From assembly GCA_905616385.1 (NCBI GenBank), contig CAJQSS010000020.1:1-64000 (forward strand): a stretch of 64,000 nt of DNA, written 5' to 3'. This stretch comes from an uncultured Candidatus Nitrosopumilus sp. (lineage in GTDB: Archaea; Thermoproteota; Nitrososphaeria; Nitrososphaerales; Nitrosopumilaceae). Position numbers and translations under genes: made by a program. This document shows positions 8,450-16,844 of this stretch, piece by piece (within the stretch, counting starts at the first letter, position 1; the number at the start of each line of letters is the position of its first letter). The notes under the pieces are model-generated. The model saw only the letters and a program-made list of their open reading frames with translations, searched no databases and was not told the origin of the DNA.

Positions 8450-9250
8450 TTAGATCACGCTCAAAGTAGTCTTCATAGCATCAAATGCACCTGCAACAGT
8501 ATGAACTTCTGCAACAGTATTTTTGACTTTGAATTTTTTTAATTCATCTGAAGTAAATGGACCAATTGAAACAACAGATAATTTTGTAAGATTATCAAGT
8601 AATAGATCCTCAGCATAGTCTTTAGACATTATTTCAAAAAAGCCTCTAACAGATGATACACTGGTAAAGACTACACCATCAACTTTATTTTGAGAAAATA
8701 ATTCTCTAAATCCATTCCATTGAGTTGTATCTCTAAAAGCACAAACATCATACAGATGAATTTCTAATACATCAATTCCAATTTTAGAAAGTAATTCTTT
8801 TAGAAAAGGAGTAGATGCACCACTACGTGGAACAATAACTTTTTTTCCAACAGCATTAAGTTTTGTAAATTCTTCACCTACACCAACAGAGGAAAAAGTA
8901 GTAGGTTGATGATTTACTTTAATTCCTTCGGCTTCAAGTGTAAGAGAGGTTTTAGGTCCAACAGACATTACAGTAGTATTTGCAACTGCTAATTGTAATT
9001 TTTCAAGTTTTCCCAATTGTTTTGCAGTATCAAATAATAATTTCACAGCTTTTGAACTCATAAAAACAGAATAGTCAGGATTGTATTTAGAGACAGACTC
9101 TAAAAATTCATCAACAATTTTTTCACCCTTACTTACTAGTTCAATTGTAGGTAGTGGTATAGGAGTTGCATCATTTTCTTTTGCAAGTGAAATAAATTCT
9201 GAAGCATCATCTTCTGAACGTGTAATTGCAATAGTTTTCCCACTAAGCAT
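8450..9250 (-). CDS. hemD: Uroporphyrinogen-III synthase
   Basis: A 266-residue HemD, which closes and inverts hydroxymethylbilane to uroporphyrinogen III. The family is poorly conserved, but the pattern fits: N-terminal GKTIAITRSEDDASEF, the TTFSSVGVGEEF segment mid-protein, VFTSVSSVRGFFEI, and SIGPFTSDELKKF near the end. I chose the ATG at 9250 because it overlaps the cobA stop as TAATG; a GTG three codons upstream is also possible. It is the last gene of hemL-hemC-cobA-hemD, which supports the assignment strongly. Confidence 0.9.
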   Translation of the reverse strand: MLSGKTIAITRSEDDASEFISLAKENDATPIPLPTIELVSKGEKIVDEFLESVSKYNPDYSVFMSSKAVKLLFDTAKQLGKLEKLQLAVANTTVMSVGPKTSLTLEAEGIKVNHQPTTFSSVGVGEEFTKLNAVGKKVIVPRSGASTPFLKELLSKIGIDVLEIHLYDVCAFRDTTQWNGFRELFSQNKVDGVVFTSVSSVRGFFEIMSKDYAEDLLLDNLTKLSVVSIGPFTSDELKKFKVKNTVAEVHTVAGAFDAMKTTLSVI

Positions 9251-9990
9251 TATTTCCACCCAATAACATCAGATAAATCAACGACCTTACCAATAATAAT
9301 ATTTGTAGGAGGAGTAATTTTATTTTCTTTAACTTTTTTTGCAATATTTGTAACATTCCCTTTTATCATTTTTTGTTGTGGAGTTGTTCCATTTTGAATA
9401 ACAGCTACAGGGGTTTTTTTATCCAATCCACCTGCTATCAATTGTTTGCAAATAACATCAATTCTAGATAGTCCCATCATGATAACAATAGTATCTACAG
9501 ATTTTGCAAGATTTTTCCATTTAACAATCTCTTGTTTCTTTTCAGGATCTTCATGTCCCGTAACAAAAACAACTGATGATGAATATTTTCTATGAGTTAA
9601 AGGAATTCCAGCATATGTTGCAGAACCAATTCCAGAAGTAATTCCAGGAACAATTTCAAATTTCACTTTATGATCTTTTAGAAATTCAGCTTCTTCCCCA
9701 CCACGTCCAAAAATAATTGGATCTCCCCCCTTTAGTCTAACAACATTTTTTTTAGATTTTGCATATTCAACCATTAAATCATTAGTATCATTTTGATGAG
9801 TTGTATCATCGCCTACTGCACGTCCAACATAGACTTTTTTTGCATTTTTAGGAATCATAGAAATAATTTTTTTACTAACTAATCTATCATACAAAACAAC
9901 ATCAGCTTTTTGGATTAGTTCAACTGCTCGTAGAGTAATTAACTTACTATCTCCAGGTCCTGCTCCAACAAGATACACTTTACCAGTCAT
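9250..9990 (-). CDS. cobA: Uroporphyrinogen-III C-methyltransferase (SUMT)
   Basis: A 246-residue SAM-dependent methyltransferase that methylates uroporphyrinogen III at C2 and C7 to give precorrin-2, the branch to siroheme and cobalamin. It has the N-terminal VYLVGAGPGDSKLITLRA SAM-binding motif, LKGGDPIIFGRGGEE, the VVPGITSG-type EIVPGITSGIGSATYAGIPLT region (split here by description only), and the GHEDPEK segment. I chose the ATG at 9990 because it overlaps the hemC stop as ATGA; the frame could extend to a TTG at 10023 inside hemC. It is fused to neither HemD nor a CysG oxidase domain. Confidence 0.93.
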   Translation of the reverse strand: MTGKVYLVGAGPGDSKLITLRAVELIQKADVVLYDRLVSKKIISMIPKNAKKVYVGRAVGDDTTHQNDTNDLMVEYAKSKKNVVRLKGGDPIIFGRGGEEAEFLKDHKVKFEIVPGITSGIGSATYAGIPLTHRKYSSSVVFVTGHEDPEKKQEIVKWKNLAKSVDTIVIMMGLSRIDVICKQLIAGGLDKKTPVAVIQNGTTPQQKMIKGNVTNIAKKVKENKITPPTNIIIGKVVDLSDVIGWK

Positions 9991-10922
9991 GTCGTATTCC
10001 ATTCCTCCACTTTCTGTCTCCAATTTAATGCAAGATCATTAATTCCCTTACTCCGCAATTCTTCTCCCACCTGTTTACCCAGTAATTTAGGATTATTTTT
10101 ATCGCCAGATCGAGTGACCTGTAGAGATTGTTTGCCATCAACAGAAAAAGCACATACAGTTAATGTCATTTCAGCACCATCTGATTTAGCATATGCACCC
10201 AAAGGGAATCTACATCCAGAGTCAATAAAATCAGATAAAGCACGTTCAGCCTCGATTTCCAATCTAGAATCAGCGTCTTCAATTTTTTTAAGCATTTCAA
10301 TTGTTTGAGAATCATCAGTCCTTGCAACTATTGCAATAGCACCTTGACCAGGTGAAGGTGAAAAATCATCGGTAGATAAAAGGGTAAAATTTACATCAAC
10401 ACCTAATCTAGAAATTCCTGCTTGTGCAAGTACTACTGCATCAAAAGTTTCTCCAGATATTTTTTTAATTCTAGTTTCAATATTTCCCCGAATTGGTTTA
10501 ACAGTCACATCAGATCTTTGTCTAGTAACTTGAACAGCTCTACGTAATGAACTTGTTCCAATTACAGAGCCAGGTTTAATTTTATCTAAAGATGAACCAT
10601 CAGAGGAAATAAACACGTCATTTACTTTTTCACGTTTTGGAATTGATGCAATTATTAAATTATCAGCTAATTGAGAAGGAACGTCTTTAAGACTATGTAC
10701 TGCAAAATCAACTTCTCGTTCTGCAACTGCCTTATCAATTTCTTTTTCAAAAATACCTTTTTGTTCAATAGTAAATAGGGGTCTAGTATCAGTATCACCT
10801 TTAGTAGTAATAGGTTTTATTTCATATTCTAAATTAGGATTTACTTTTTTTAATTCTGAAATAACCCAATTTGTTTGGGCCATAGATAATTTACTACCTC
10901 TTGCACCAACTAAATATTTCAA
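9987..10922 (-). CDS. hemC: Porphobilinogen deaminase (hydroxymethylbilane synthase)
   Basis: A 311-residue HemC, which joins four porphobilinogens into hydroxymethylbilane. The N-terminal GARGSKLSMAQTNWV motif, the catalytic aspartate region HSLKDVPS (residues 76-83), GTSSLRRAVQ (122-131) and GNIETR are all present. C237 in DSGCRFPLGAYA carries the dipyrromethane cofactor. The length is normal. Its ATG overlaps the hemL stop by four bases and its own stop overlaps cobA, so four genes are tightly coupled. Confidence 0.95.
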   Translation of the reverse strand: MKYLVGARGSKLSMAQTNWVISELKKVNPNLEYEIKPITTKGDTDTRPLFTIEQKGIFEKEIDKAVAEREVDFAVHSLKDVPSQLADNLIIASIPKREKVNDVFISSDGSSLDKIKPGSVIGTSSLRRAVQVTRQRSDVTVKPIRGNIETRIKKISGETFDAVVLAQAGISRLGVDVNFTLLSTDDFSPSPGQGAIAIVARTDDSQTIEMLKKIEDADSRLEIEAERALSDFIDSGCRFPLGAYAKSDGAEMTLTVCAFSVDGKQSLQVTRSGDKNNPKLLGKQVGEELRSKGINDLALNWRQKVEEWNTT

Positions 10923-12196
10923 TTTTTCACCGACTTTAATGCAACATGATATGCATCTAATGTTTTGTTTAAATCATCTTCAGTATGAGCATCAGATAAG
11001 AAAACAACTTCAAATTGAGAAGGTGGAATAAAGACTCCTTGTTTCAATAAGGTTTTGAATAATTTTTGGAATTTTTTGCCATTTGCTTTTTTTGATGTTT
11101 TGTAGTCAATTACAGGCTTATTTGTAAAGAAAATTTGAAACATTGAGGCTGTAAAATTGATTTGGTGAGGAATTTTCATATCAGTAGCCATATCATCTAG
11201 TGCTGTAGAAAATAGTAAATTGAATCTTTCAAGTTTTGAATAAAGTTTGTTTTTCATTTTATTTATTGTCTTAATGGAACTAATTGCAGCGCTAACAGAT
11301 ATAGGATTACCAGCAAATGTACTTGCTTGGTAAACCTTTCCTCCAGGAGAAAGCAAATTCATAATTTCTTTTTTACCACCAACTGCTGAAATTGTAAATC
11401 CATTACTCAAAGCTTTAGCCAAAGTTGTAATATCAGGTTTGATACCAAAATGTTCTTGTGCTCCACCAGGTGATACTCTAAAACCAGTAACAACTTCATC
11501 AAAAATTAAAGGAATGTTATTTTCTTTAGTAATTTTTCTCAAATCTGAAAGAAAATTTTTTTCAGGTAAAATTAATCCCATGTTAGCTAAAATAGGTTCA
11601 ACTATAACACCTGCAATATCTTTATTTTTCGAAATTGTTTTTTGTAGATCTTCAATATTGTTATACTCTACAACCAGGGTATTCTTTGAGACTTCATCTA
11701 ATCCTCCATCAGAAACAGAAATACCATTGTGTGCAGAACCAGAACCTGCTTTTACTAAAACAGAATCATGTGCACCATGATAACATCCTTCAAATTTAAT
11801 AATTTTTTTCTTTTTTGTGTAACCACGTGCTAATCTAATTGCAGTCATGGTAGCTTCACCACCAGTATTCATTAATCGTACTTTATTCATTGAAGGAAAA
11901 TTTCCAAGAATTAATTTAGATAATTCAATTTCTGATGCAGTTGGAGTACAATACAAAGTTCCTTTTGAAAGTTGTTTAGATACAGAATCAAGAATTTCTT
12001 TTCTACGATGTCCTAAAAGTAACGCACCATATGCATTACAAAAATCAATGTATCGCGTATTATCCTCATCCCAGATATATGCACCATTAGCCTTTTTTGT
12101 AAAAAATGGATAAGGATCAAAATACCTAACTGGGCTATTAACGCCTGAGGGAATCACTTTTTTTGAATCATTGAATAATTTTCGTGATACAGACAT
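10919..12196 (-). CDS. hemL: Glutamate-1-semialdehyde 2,1-aminomutase
   Basis: A 425-residue class III aminotransferase that converts glutamate-1-semialdehyde to 5-aminolevulinate in the C5 pathway. It shows N-terminal PSGVNSPVRYFDPYP, the glycine-rich MNTGGEATMTAIRLAR PLP-phosphate site, the FDEVVTGFR aspartate motif (around residue 233) and the PLP lysine K261 in TLAKALSNGF. It heads the tetrapyrrole gene set here; hemA and hemB are not in the window. It starts only two bases after the aquaporin gene, so it may be read from that transcript. Confidence 0.94.
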   Translation of the reverse strand: MSVSRKLFNDSKKVIPSGVNSPVRYFDPYPFFTKKANGAYIWDEDNTRYIDFCNAYGALLLGHRRKEILDSVSKQLSKGTLYCTPTASEIELSKLILGNFPSMNKVRLMNTGGEATMTAIRLARGYTKKKKIIKFEGCYHGAHDSVLVKAGSGSAHNGISVSDGGLDEVSKNTLVVEYNNIEDLQKTISKNKDIAGVIVEPILANMGLILPEKNFLSDLRKITKENNIPLIFDEVVTGFRVSPGGAQEHFGIKPDITTLAKALSNGFTISAVGGKKEIMNLLSPGGKVYQASTFAGNPISVSAAISSIKTINKMKNKLYSKLERFNLLFSTALDDMATDMKIPHQINFTASMFQIFFTNKPVIDYKTSKKANGKKFQKLFKTLLKQGVFIPPSQFEVVFLSDAHTEDDLNKTLDAYHVALKSVKN

Positions 12197-12198
12197 AT

Positions 12199-12903
12199 TC
12201 AGCCTACAATACGGTCATTATTATTCCTAATTTGAGCCCTTTGTGCTTGAAATTTTCCACGAAATAGAAATGCTGCAATCAAAGTTCCAATAAATGGTGC
12301 ACTCCAATACAACCACAAATCATTAAAAGTTCCAGATAATAATGCTGGAGCAAGGGCTCTAGCAGGATTCATAGATGCACCAGAAATAAAAGCTAAAAAT
12401 AAAATATCTAATGCAACAATTCCACCAATTGCAACTCCACTAAATCCTCGTAAACCTTTTGTGTATACAACATAGAAAATTACACCCATCAACATCATAG
12501 AAGCTAAAACTTCAACTGGAAATATCAAAAAGATTGAAAAATCATAGTTAGGTGCATTAGCTCCAAGATTTGCTTTTTCTCCAATAAAGGTTAAAACAAA
12601 AATGGAACCCAATAAAGCTCCAATAATTTCTGCAATCAAATAATACAAAACTTGAATTTTTGTTATATGTCCTGTTACATAGTACCCAATAGTTACTGCA
12701 GGATTAAAATGAGCTAAGGAAATTTTTCCAAAAGAATAAACTCCAATTAATAATGCAATAAAAGGTGCAACAGCTGCAAAAGGAATTCCTAAAGTACCAT
12801 CAAAAAATTCAACATCATAAACAATGGAACCTGTTGCAAAAACTACAAGAATAAAAGTTCCAATTAATTCTACAATAAAAATTTGTAAATTAGAATATGC
12901 CAT
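12199..12903 (-). CDS. Aquaporin/aquaglyceroporin-type channel (candidate arsenite channel)
   Basis: A 234-residue MIP-family channel with six transmembrane helices and the two half-helix NPA motifs: HFNPAVT (near residue 66) and SMNPARA (near residue 178) with the pore arginine after the second NPA. Its first base overlaps the last base of the arsC-type gene (TAATG-like junction), and arsR diverges on the far side. This arrangement matches the arsR-aqpS-arsC logic known in Sinorhizobium, where arsenite made by ArsC leaves through the channel. Water or glycerol transport is the alternative. hemL follows two bases downstream. Confidence 0.85.
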   Translation of the reverse strand: MAYSNLQIFIVELIGTFILVVFATGSIVYDVEFFDGTLGIPFAAVAPFIALLIGVYSFGKISLAHFNPAVTIGYYVTGHITKIQVLYYLIAEIIGALLGSIFVLTFIGEKANLGANAPNYDFSIFLIFPVEVLASMMLMGVIFYVVYTKGLRGFSGVAIGGIVALDILFLAFISGASMNPARALAPALLSGTFNDLWLYWSAPFIGTLIAAFLFRGKFQAQRAQIRNNNDRIVG

Positions 12904-13316
12904 TAAGTATCACTTTCAATGGAATTAAGTAAATTCAAAACATCATTTTTAATTTGATCACGAATTTTTCTTACATCCTCAATAGATTTTCCTTTAGGAT
13001 CTTCAATGTTCCAATCATCAACATCTTTAACAAATAATGATGGGCATGATTCTTTATCCATACATCCCATATTGACAGTTTTATTGGAGTTTTCAATCAT
13101 AGATGAAGATAGTAGTTGAGGTTTTTGGTTTTCCAAATCAATTCCAAGTTCATTCATTACTGAAACAACAACAGGGTTAAGATGGGATGAGGGGGATGTT
13201 CCAGCACTAATTACATTAAATTGATTTTTAGCATATTTTTTAAAAAATGCCTCAGCCATCTGACTTCTTCCAGTATTTTCTACGCATACAAATAGAACAT
13301 TTTTAGGCTCAGTCAC
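12903..13316 (-). CDS. arsC: Arsenate reductase, low-molecular-weight phosphatase type
   Basis: A 137-residue protein of the low-molecular-weight tyrosine phosphatase fold. It has the CX5R loop C11-V-E-N-T-G-R17 followed by Ser, and the general-acid aspartate in EDPKGK (residue 106). Two further cysteines, C85 and C91 in NMGCMDKESCP, match the positions of the C82/C89 pair of thioredoxin-linked ArsC (S. aureus type), which separates it from plain phosphatases. It would reduce arsenate to arsenite. It sits between the divergent arsR and the aquaporin. Confidence 0.85.
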   Translation of the reverse strand: MTEPKNVLFVCVENTGRSQMAEAFFKKYAKNQFNVISAGTSPSSHLNPVVVSVMNELGIDLENQKPQLLSSSMIENSNKTVNMGCMDKESCPSLFVKDVDDWNIEDPKGKSIEDVRKIRDQIKNDVLNLLNSIESDT

Positions 13317-13356
13317 AATATAACATAAATATTAGTTTATATAAATTTAAATTGAT
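13317..13356. promoter_or_regulatory. Divergent arsC/arsR promoter with palindromic TATA region
   Basis: Only 40 bases separate the two divergent starts, so both promoters must overlap. The segment holds the perfect 10-base palindrome TTTATATAAA at 13336-13345, usable as a TATA box on either strand, plus further AT-rich sequence. An ArsR dimer bound here would block both directions; operator function is inference. Confidence 0.5.
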
Positions 13357-13656
13357 ATGAATGGAATCAGTCTTTTAAAATGCATATGTGATGAAACAAG
13401 ATTTGAAATTTTAGAATTATTACAAAAGAATAATGAATTGTGTGTAAATGATTTTGTAAATGAATTAAAAAAAGATCAACCACTAGTATCACATCATCTA
13501 AAAACATTGAAGAAGTGTGGCATTGTCAAATCAAGAGATGAAGGTAAAAAAGCAATGTATACAATATCGAATGACCAATTATCCGAATTAATTACAAATG
13601 TTACTAAAACATCAAAAGAAATTCCAAATCTATGTTTAGATAACAACTGTTGTTAA
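13357..13656 (+). CDS. arsR: ArsR-family metalloregulator
   Basis: A 99-residue winged-helix repressor of the ArsR/SmtB family. The domain starts with LLKCICDETRFEILELL, has the recognition helix in QPLVSHHLKTLKKCGIVKS (residues about 46-64) and a wing with GKKAMYTI. Its C-terminus carries C93 and the vicinal pair C98-C99, similar in placement to the C-terminal As(III) site of Acidithiobacillus-type ArsR; one more Cys is at 28 in the position of the classical ELCV motif. It diverges from arsC and its last four bases overlap the convergent sbtB-like gene. Confidence 0.88.
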   Translation: MNGISLLKCICDETRFEILELLQKNNELCVNDFVNELKKDQPLVSHHLKTLKKCGIVKSRDEGKKAMYTISNDQLSELITNVTKTSKEIPNLCLDNNCC

Positions 13657-13955
13657 AATTTTTCAGTTCTAAGTACGCCAACATCACTAACATAAAGAAT
13701 AATTGCAAAATTAGCAAACAATGTTCTAGAAACTTCTTCTACAACATCCTGTAATTTTTCTTCACGTAAAATTATTTCAATTTTAGCATTTTTTTCATTT
13801 TTAAAACCTTGACCACGTAATCCACGAGATCCATTTCCATTTACTTCATAAGTCGTATAACCAGTAATTTCATGTTTAGATAATATGTCTATAATATTTT
13901 GTTGTGCCAAAATTTCACAAGTAATTGTAAGTAATTTTACAGGATAAAGTTTCAT
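13653..13955 (-). CDS. PII-like protein, SbtB type
   Basis: A 100-residue PII-fold protein. Residues about 38-50 form a T-loop-like stretch, NGNGSRGLRGQG, as in SbtB proteins that bind adenine nucleotides and gate the bicarbonate carrier SbtA. The C-terminus ends in LRTEKF and lacks the redox-active Cys loop found on some cyanobacterial SbtBs. Its ATG overlaps the end of the upstream sbtA-like gene by four bases, so the two are co-translated; this pairing is the main support for the function. The family link is by motif only. Confidence 0.75.
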   Translation of the reverse strand: MKLYPVKLLTITCEILAQQNIIDILSKHEITGYTTYEVNGNGSRGLRGQGFKNEKNAKIEIILREEKLQDVVEEVSRTLFANFAIILYVSDVGVLRTEKF

Positions 13956-15037
13956 ATCAAATCCTTAAATGAATAATTGAATAAGTCTATCGATCCTTCA
14001 GGATCATGTAAAAATGATGCAACTGCGAACATGATTGGTAGCAATACAATAATGTTGTAAGGGAATGTAATTCCTAATGCAGATGTAATGTAAAGACTAG
14101 GATTTGCTTGTGGAATTGCATTACGCAAAACAGCAGGAGCTGCAATAAATGAAGCACTAGCTAATAGAAGTCCAAACATTACTGAACCTCCCAAACTTAG
14201 ACCCATCAATGTAGCTACCACAACACCAATTATTCCATTAAAAGTAGGCATGATTATAGCAAAGGTAGTGAGAAAAAACCCAACTTTTTTGATATCATCT
14301 AATCTCTGACCTGCAATAATTCCCATCTCAATCATAAAAATCACAATTGCTCCTGTAAACAATTCATCAAAAACAAATTTGATAGGACCAAATCCCTCCT
14401 CACCAATTATGTATCCAATTACAATACTACCAAGTAAGATAACTATAGCTTTACCAGTGACAGATTCACGTAATACTTTAGAAAGTTTAATTTTTGTTTC
14501 ATTTAATCCAACATCAATATCGGATTTAGAATCATTAGTGAATGATTGTTTTTTAGCATTAATTTGTTTAGAGACTGCCATGTTTGTCAAAAATATTGCC
14601 AAGATAAATGCAACAGGTTCTAAAACAGCTAAGACTGCTGCAAGATATCCTTCAGATGTTACTCCTTGATTTTTAAGAAATGATAAGCCAACTGAAAAAG
14701 TTACAGCACCGACTGCACCATAAGTAGATGCTAATGCATAAGAATCAAAAATATTAAATTTTCCCAATTTACGTAAAATTTGATAGTGATTTAATGTAAA
14801 CAACAATGAAAGTCCAATGGCAACCAACATAGGAATAAGCATATTTTCAAATCCAGTAGTTCTCATTTGGATTCCACCATGAAGTCCAATTGCTGCAAGA
14901 AGATAGATGGGTAAAAATTCAGATATTGCTTCTGGAATTTTTAAATCAGATTTTATTCTTGCTGCAATAATTCCAAATAGGAAAAATAGAACTATCGGAG
15001 TAAGAAGATTCGATTGGATTAATTGTAAAATATCCAT
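13952..15037 (-). CDS. Sodium-dependent bicarbonate transporter, SbtA type
   Basis: A 361-residue membrane protein with about ten helices in two similar halves and a charged cytoplasmic linker near residues 160-185. Features of the SbtA family include the N-terminal FFLFGIIAARIKSDLKIPE, the STYGAVGAVTF motif near residue 108 and the matching GLLLASASFIAAPAVLRNAIP in the second half. SbtA imports bicarbonate with Na+. In an archaeon that fixes bicarbonate through the hydroxypropionate/hydroxybutyrate cycle such a carrier would feed carbon fixation; that use is inference. It is coupled to the PII-like gene and follows the phosphate carrier by 46 bases. Confidence 0.85.
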   Translation of the reverse strand: MDILQLIQSNLLTPIVLFFLFGIIAARIKSDLKIPEAISEFLPIYLLAAIGLHGGIQMRTTGFENMLIPMLVAIGLSLLFTLNHYQILRKLGKFNIFDSYALASTYGAVGAVTFSVGLSFLKNQGVTSEGYLAAVLAVLEPVAFILAIFLTNMAVSKQINAKKQSFTNDSKSDIDVGLNETKIKLSKVLRESVTGKAIVILLGSIVIGYIIGEEGFGPIKFVFDELFTGAIVIFMIEMGIIAGQRLDDIKKVGFFLTTFAIIMPTFNGIIGVVVATLMGLSLGGSVMFGLLLASASFIAAPAVLRNAIPQANPSLYITSALGITFPYNIIVLLPIMFAVASFLHDPEGSIDLFNYSFKDLI

Positions 15038-15083
15038 TAGTAGGATCTGAAAAAAAAATTGCTGAAATAAAAATCAATGTAAA

Positions 15084-16070
15084 CTATACAAAGAGATGAA
15101 TTAGATAAGTAAATCCAATTCCCATGGCAGCTGCGCCAGGGATAGTAATTATCCATGAGAAAATAATTTGTCTACTTACTTTCCATCTTACAGCTCGTTT
15201 TCGTCTAGCAGCGCCTGCACCCATAATTGTTCCTGTAATAGCATGTGTAGTACTGGCAGGTATTCCCAATATTGCAAAAGCTGCCAACATTAAACCGCCA
15301 CCGGTTTCTGCTGCAAATCCTTGATATGGTCGAAGTCTAGTGATTTTAACTCCCAATGTTTTGATTACTTTGTATCCTCCAAAGAAAGTACCAAGTCCCA
15401 TGGCAGCTGCTGCAGCAAAAATTACCCAAAGAGGTATGTCAAGTTCAGGAATCATTCCTGCAGAAAATAAAATTAAGGCAATAATACCCATAGTTTTTTG
15501 GCCATCATTTGCACCATGAGTTAAAGCAAACCATGCTGAGGAAATAATTTGTAATCTACCAAATGTTTTGTTTACAGGCGCAGGTTTACGATTTGCAAAT
15601 ATGGTAATTATCAAACCTGTTAACAAAAGACCAACAATTAGTCCTCCAATTGGAGCAATTACAATTCCTGCAAAAACTTTAGTTAATCCACCATAAACTA
15701 ATTTTTCAAATCCTAATCCTGCAACTCCTGCACCCATTATTCCACCTATTAAAGAATGACTGTTAGAAATTGGTAATCCAAAATAAGTACAAAGGGTACT
15801 CCATCCAATAGCACCTGACAATCCACCTATAATTATGTACACTGTAATATCATCGGGTTGTACAATTCCTTTTGCAATTGTTTGTGCAACTGCAACTCCA
15901 AAAACAAGTGGACCAATGAAATTCATTACAGCAGATAAACTTACGGCATGAATTGGTTTTAAAACACGAGTTCCAATTACTGTAGCAACAGAATTTGCAG
16001 AGTCATTAAATCCATTTACAAAATCAAAGATTAATGCAACAATTATTGCACATATTGCTATCTCTAACAT
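15084..16070 (-). CDS. pit: PiT-family inorganic phosphate transporter
   Basis: A 328-residue carrier of the PiT/Pho-4 family, which symports phosphate with H+ or Na+. Both repeated signature motifs are seen: DFVNGFNDSANSVATVIGTR near the N-terminus and THGANDGQKTMGII near residue 185, each inside one of two inverted halves with about ten helices in total. It lies 9 bases after its PhoU-like partner and is transcribed with it. Confidence 0.92.
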   Translation of the reverse strand: MLEIAICAIIVALIFDFVNGFNDSANSVATVIGTRVLKPIHAVSLSAVMNFIGPLVFGVAVAQTIAKGIVQPDDITVYIIIGGLSGAIGWSTLCTYFGLPISNSHSLIGGIMGAGVAGLGFEKLVYGGLTKVFAGIVIAPIGGLIVGLLLTGLIITIFANRKPAPVNKTFGRLQIISSAWFALTHGANDGQKTMGIIALILFSAGMIPELDIPLWVIFAAAAAMGLGTFFGGYKVIKTLGVKITRLRPYQGFAAETGGGLMLAAFAILGIPASTTHAITGTIMGAGAARRKRAVRWKVSRQIIFSWIITIPGAAAMGIGFTYLIHLFV

Positions 16071-16079
16071 TTAATCATC

Positions 16080-16721
16080 TCAGGTATATTTCAAAACAAT
16101 ATCTTCAATAACATCAGATACATCTACACATCTGTCAGATGCAGTTTCCATTGTTTCATAGATATCTTTTAGTTTGATGATTTTGATTGCATCATCACTT
16201 TCAAATAATTCTCTAATTGCTTCTCTATACAAATCATCCACAGTATGTTCAATATCACTAGTATTTCGACAATGTTGAATCATATCTTTAGAATCCTTAA
16301 TTCGTTGTAATTTTGAAATCATGTATTCCACTTCTTTTGTAGCTTTGACCAACTCTACTGCCATCTCTTTACAGTATGGTGGTGGAGAAGTAATTTTGTA
16401 ACTATACACTCTAGCAGCAATACCATCCATGAAATCAATCACATCATCTATTTTTGATGCAATTCTTTGCATGTCCTCACGATCTAGAGGGGTAATGAAC
16501 GTTTTATTTAACTCTGAAAATATATCACGTGTTAAAACATCTGCTTCAGTTTCTAATTGGTGAATTTTTGCGGCCTGTTCAACATTACTAAGATCATCAA
16601 ATAAAACCACTACAGCTTCAGAGGTTTCAACTGCTTTTTTTGCTAAATTATCTAAAATTTTTAAAAGTTCTTTTTCATTGGATTTAATCCAAGATAACCA
16701 TTGTCCCATAACAATCAACAT
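16080..16721 (-). CDS. PhoU-like (DUF47) phosphate transport regulator
   Basis: A 213-residue all-helical protein of the DUF47/PhoU-like family, commonly encoded directly before PiT carriers and thought to control them. Typical features are the LETEADVLTRDIFSELN segment, the DREDMQRIASKIDDVIDFMDG motif near residue 90 and the C-terminal METASDRCVDVSDVIEDIVLKY. The product is soluble. Its place immediately upstream of pit supports the call. Confidence 0.88.
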   Translation of the reverse strand: MLIVMGQWLSWIKSNEKELLKILDNLAKKAVETSEAVVVLFDDLSNVEQAAKIHQLETEADVLTRDIFSELNKTFITPLDREDMQRIASKIDDVIDFMDGIAARVYSYKITSPPPYCKEMAVELVKATKEVEYMISKLQRIKDSKDMIQHCRNTSDIEHTVDDLYREAIRELFESDDAIKIIKLKDIYETMETASDRCVDVSDVIEDIVLKYT

Positions 16722-16844
16722 GTAAGTTGAGACTTAAGGAAACTCTCCATAAAGTATATTGTTCTATATAGAAACAGTTGATCGTAAGTAATTTGTAATT
16801 AATCACTATTGAATTGTTAAAAAAGATGTAATTGTCATTTTTCC

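Noticed and set aside
11439-11780. Long open frame opposite hemL
   Set aside because: Shadow of the hemL codon pattern; the hemL frame has every family motif.
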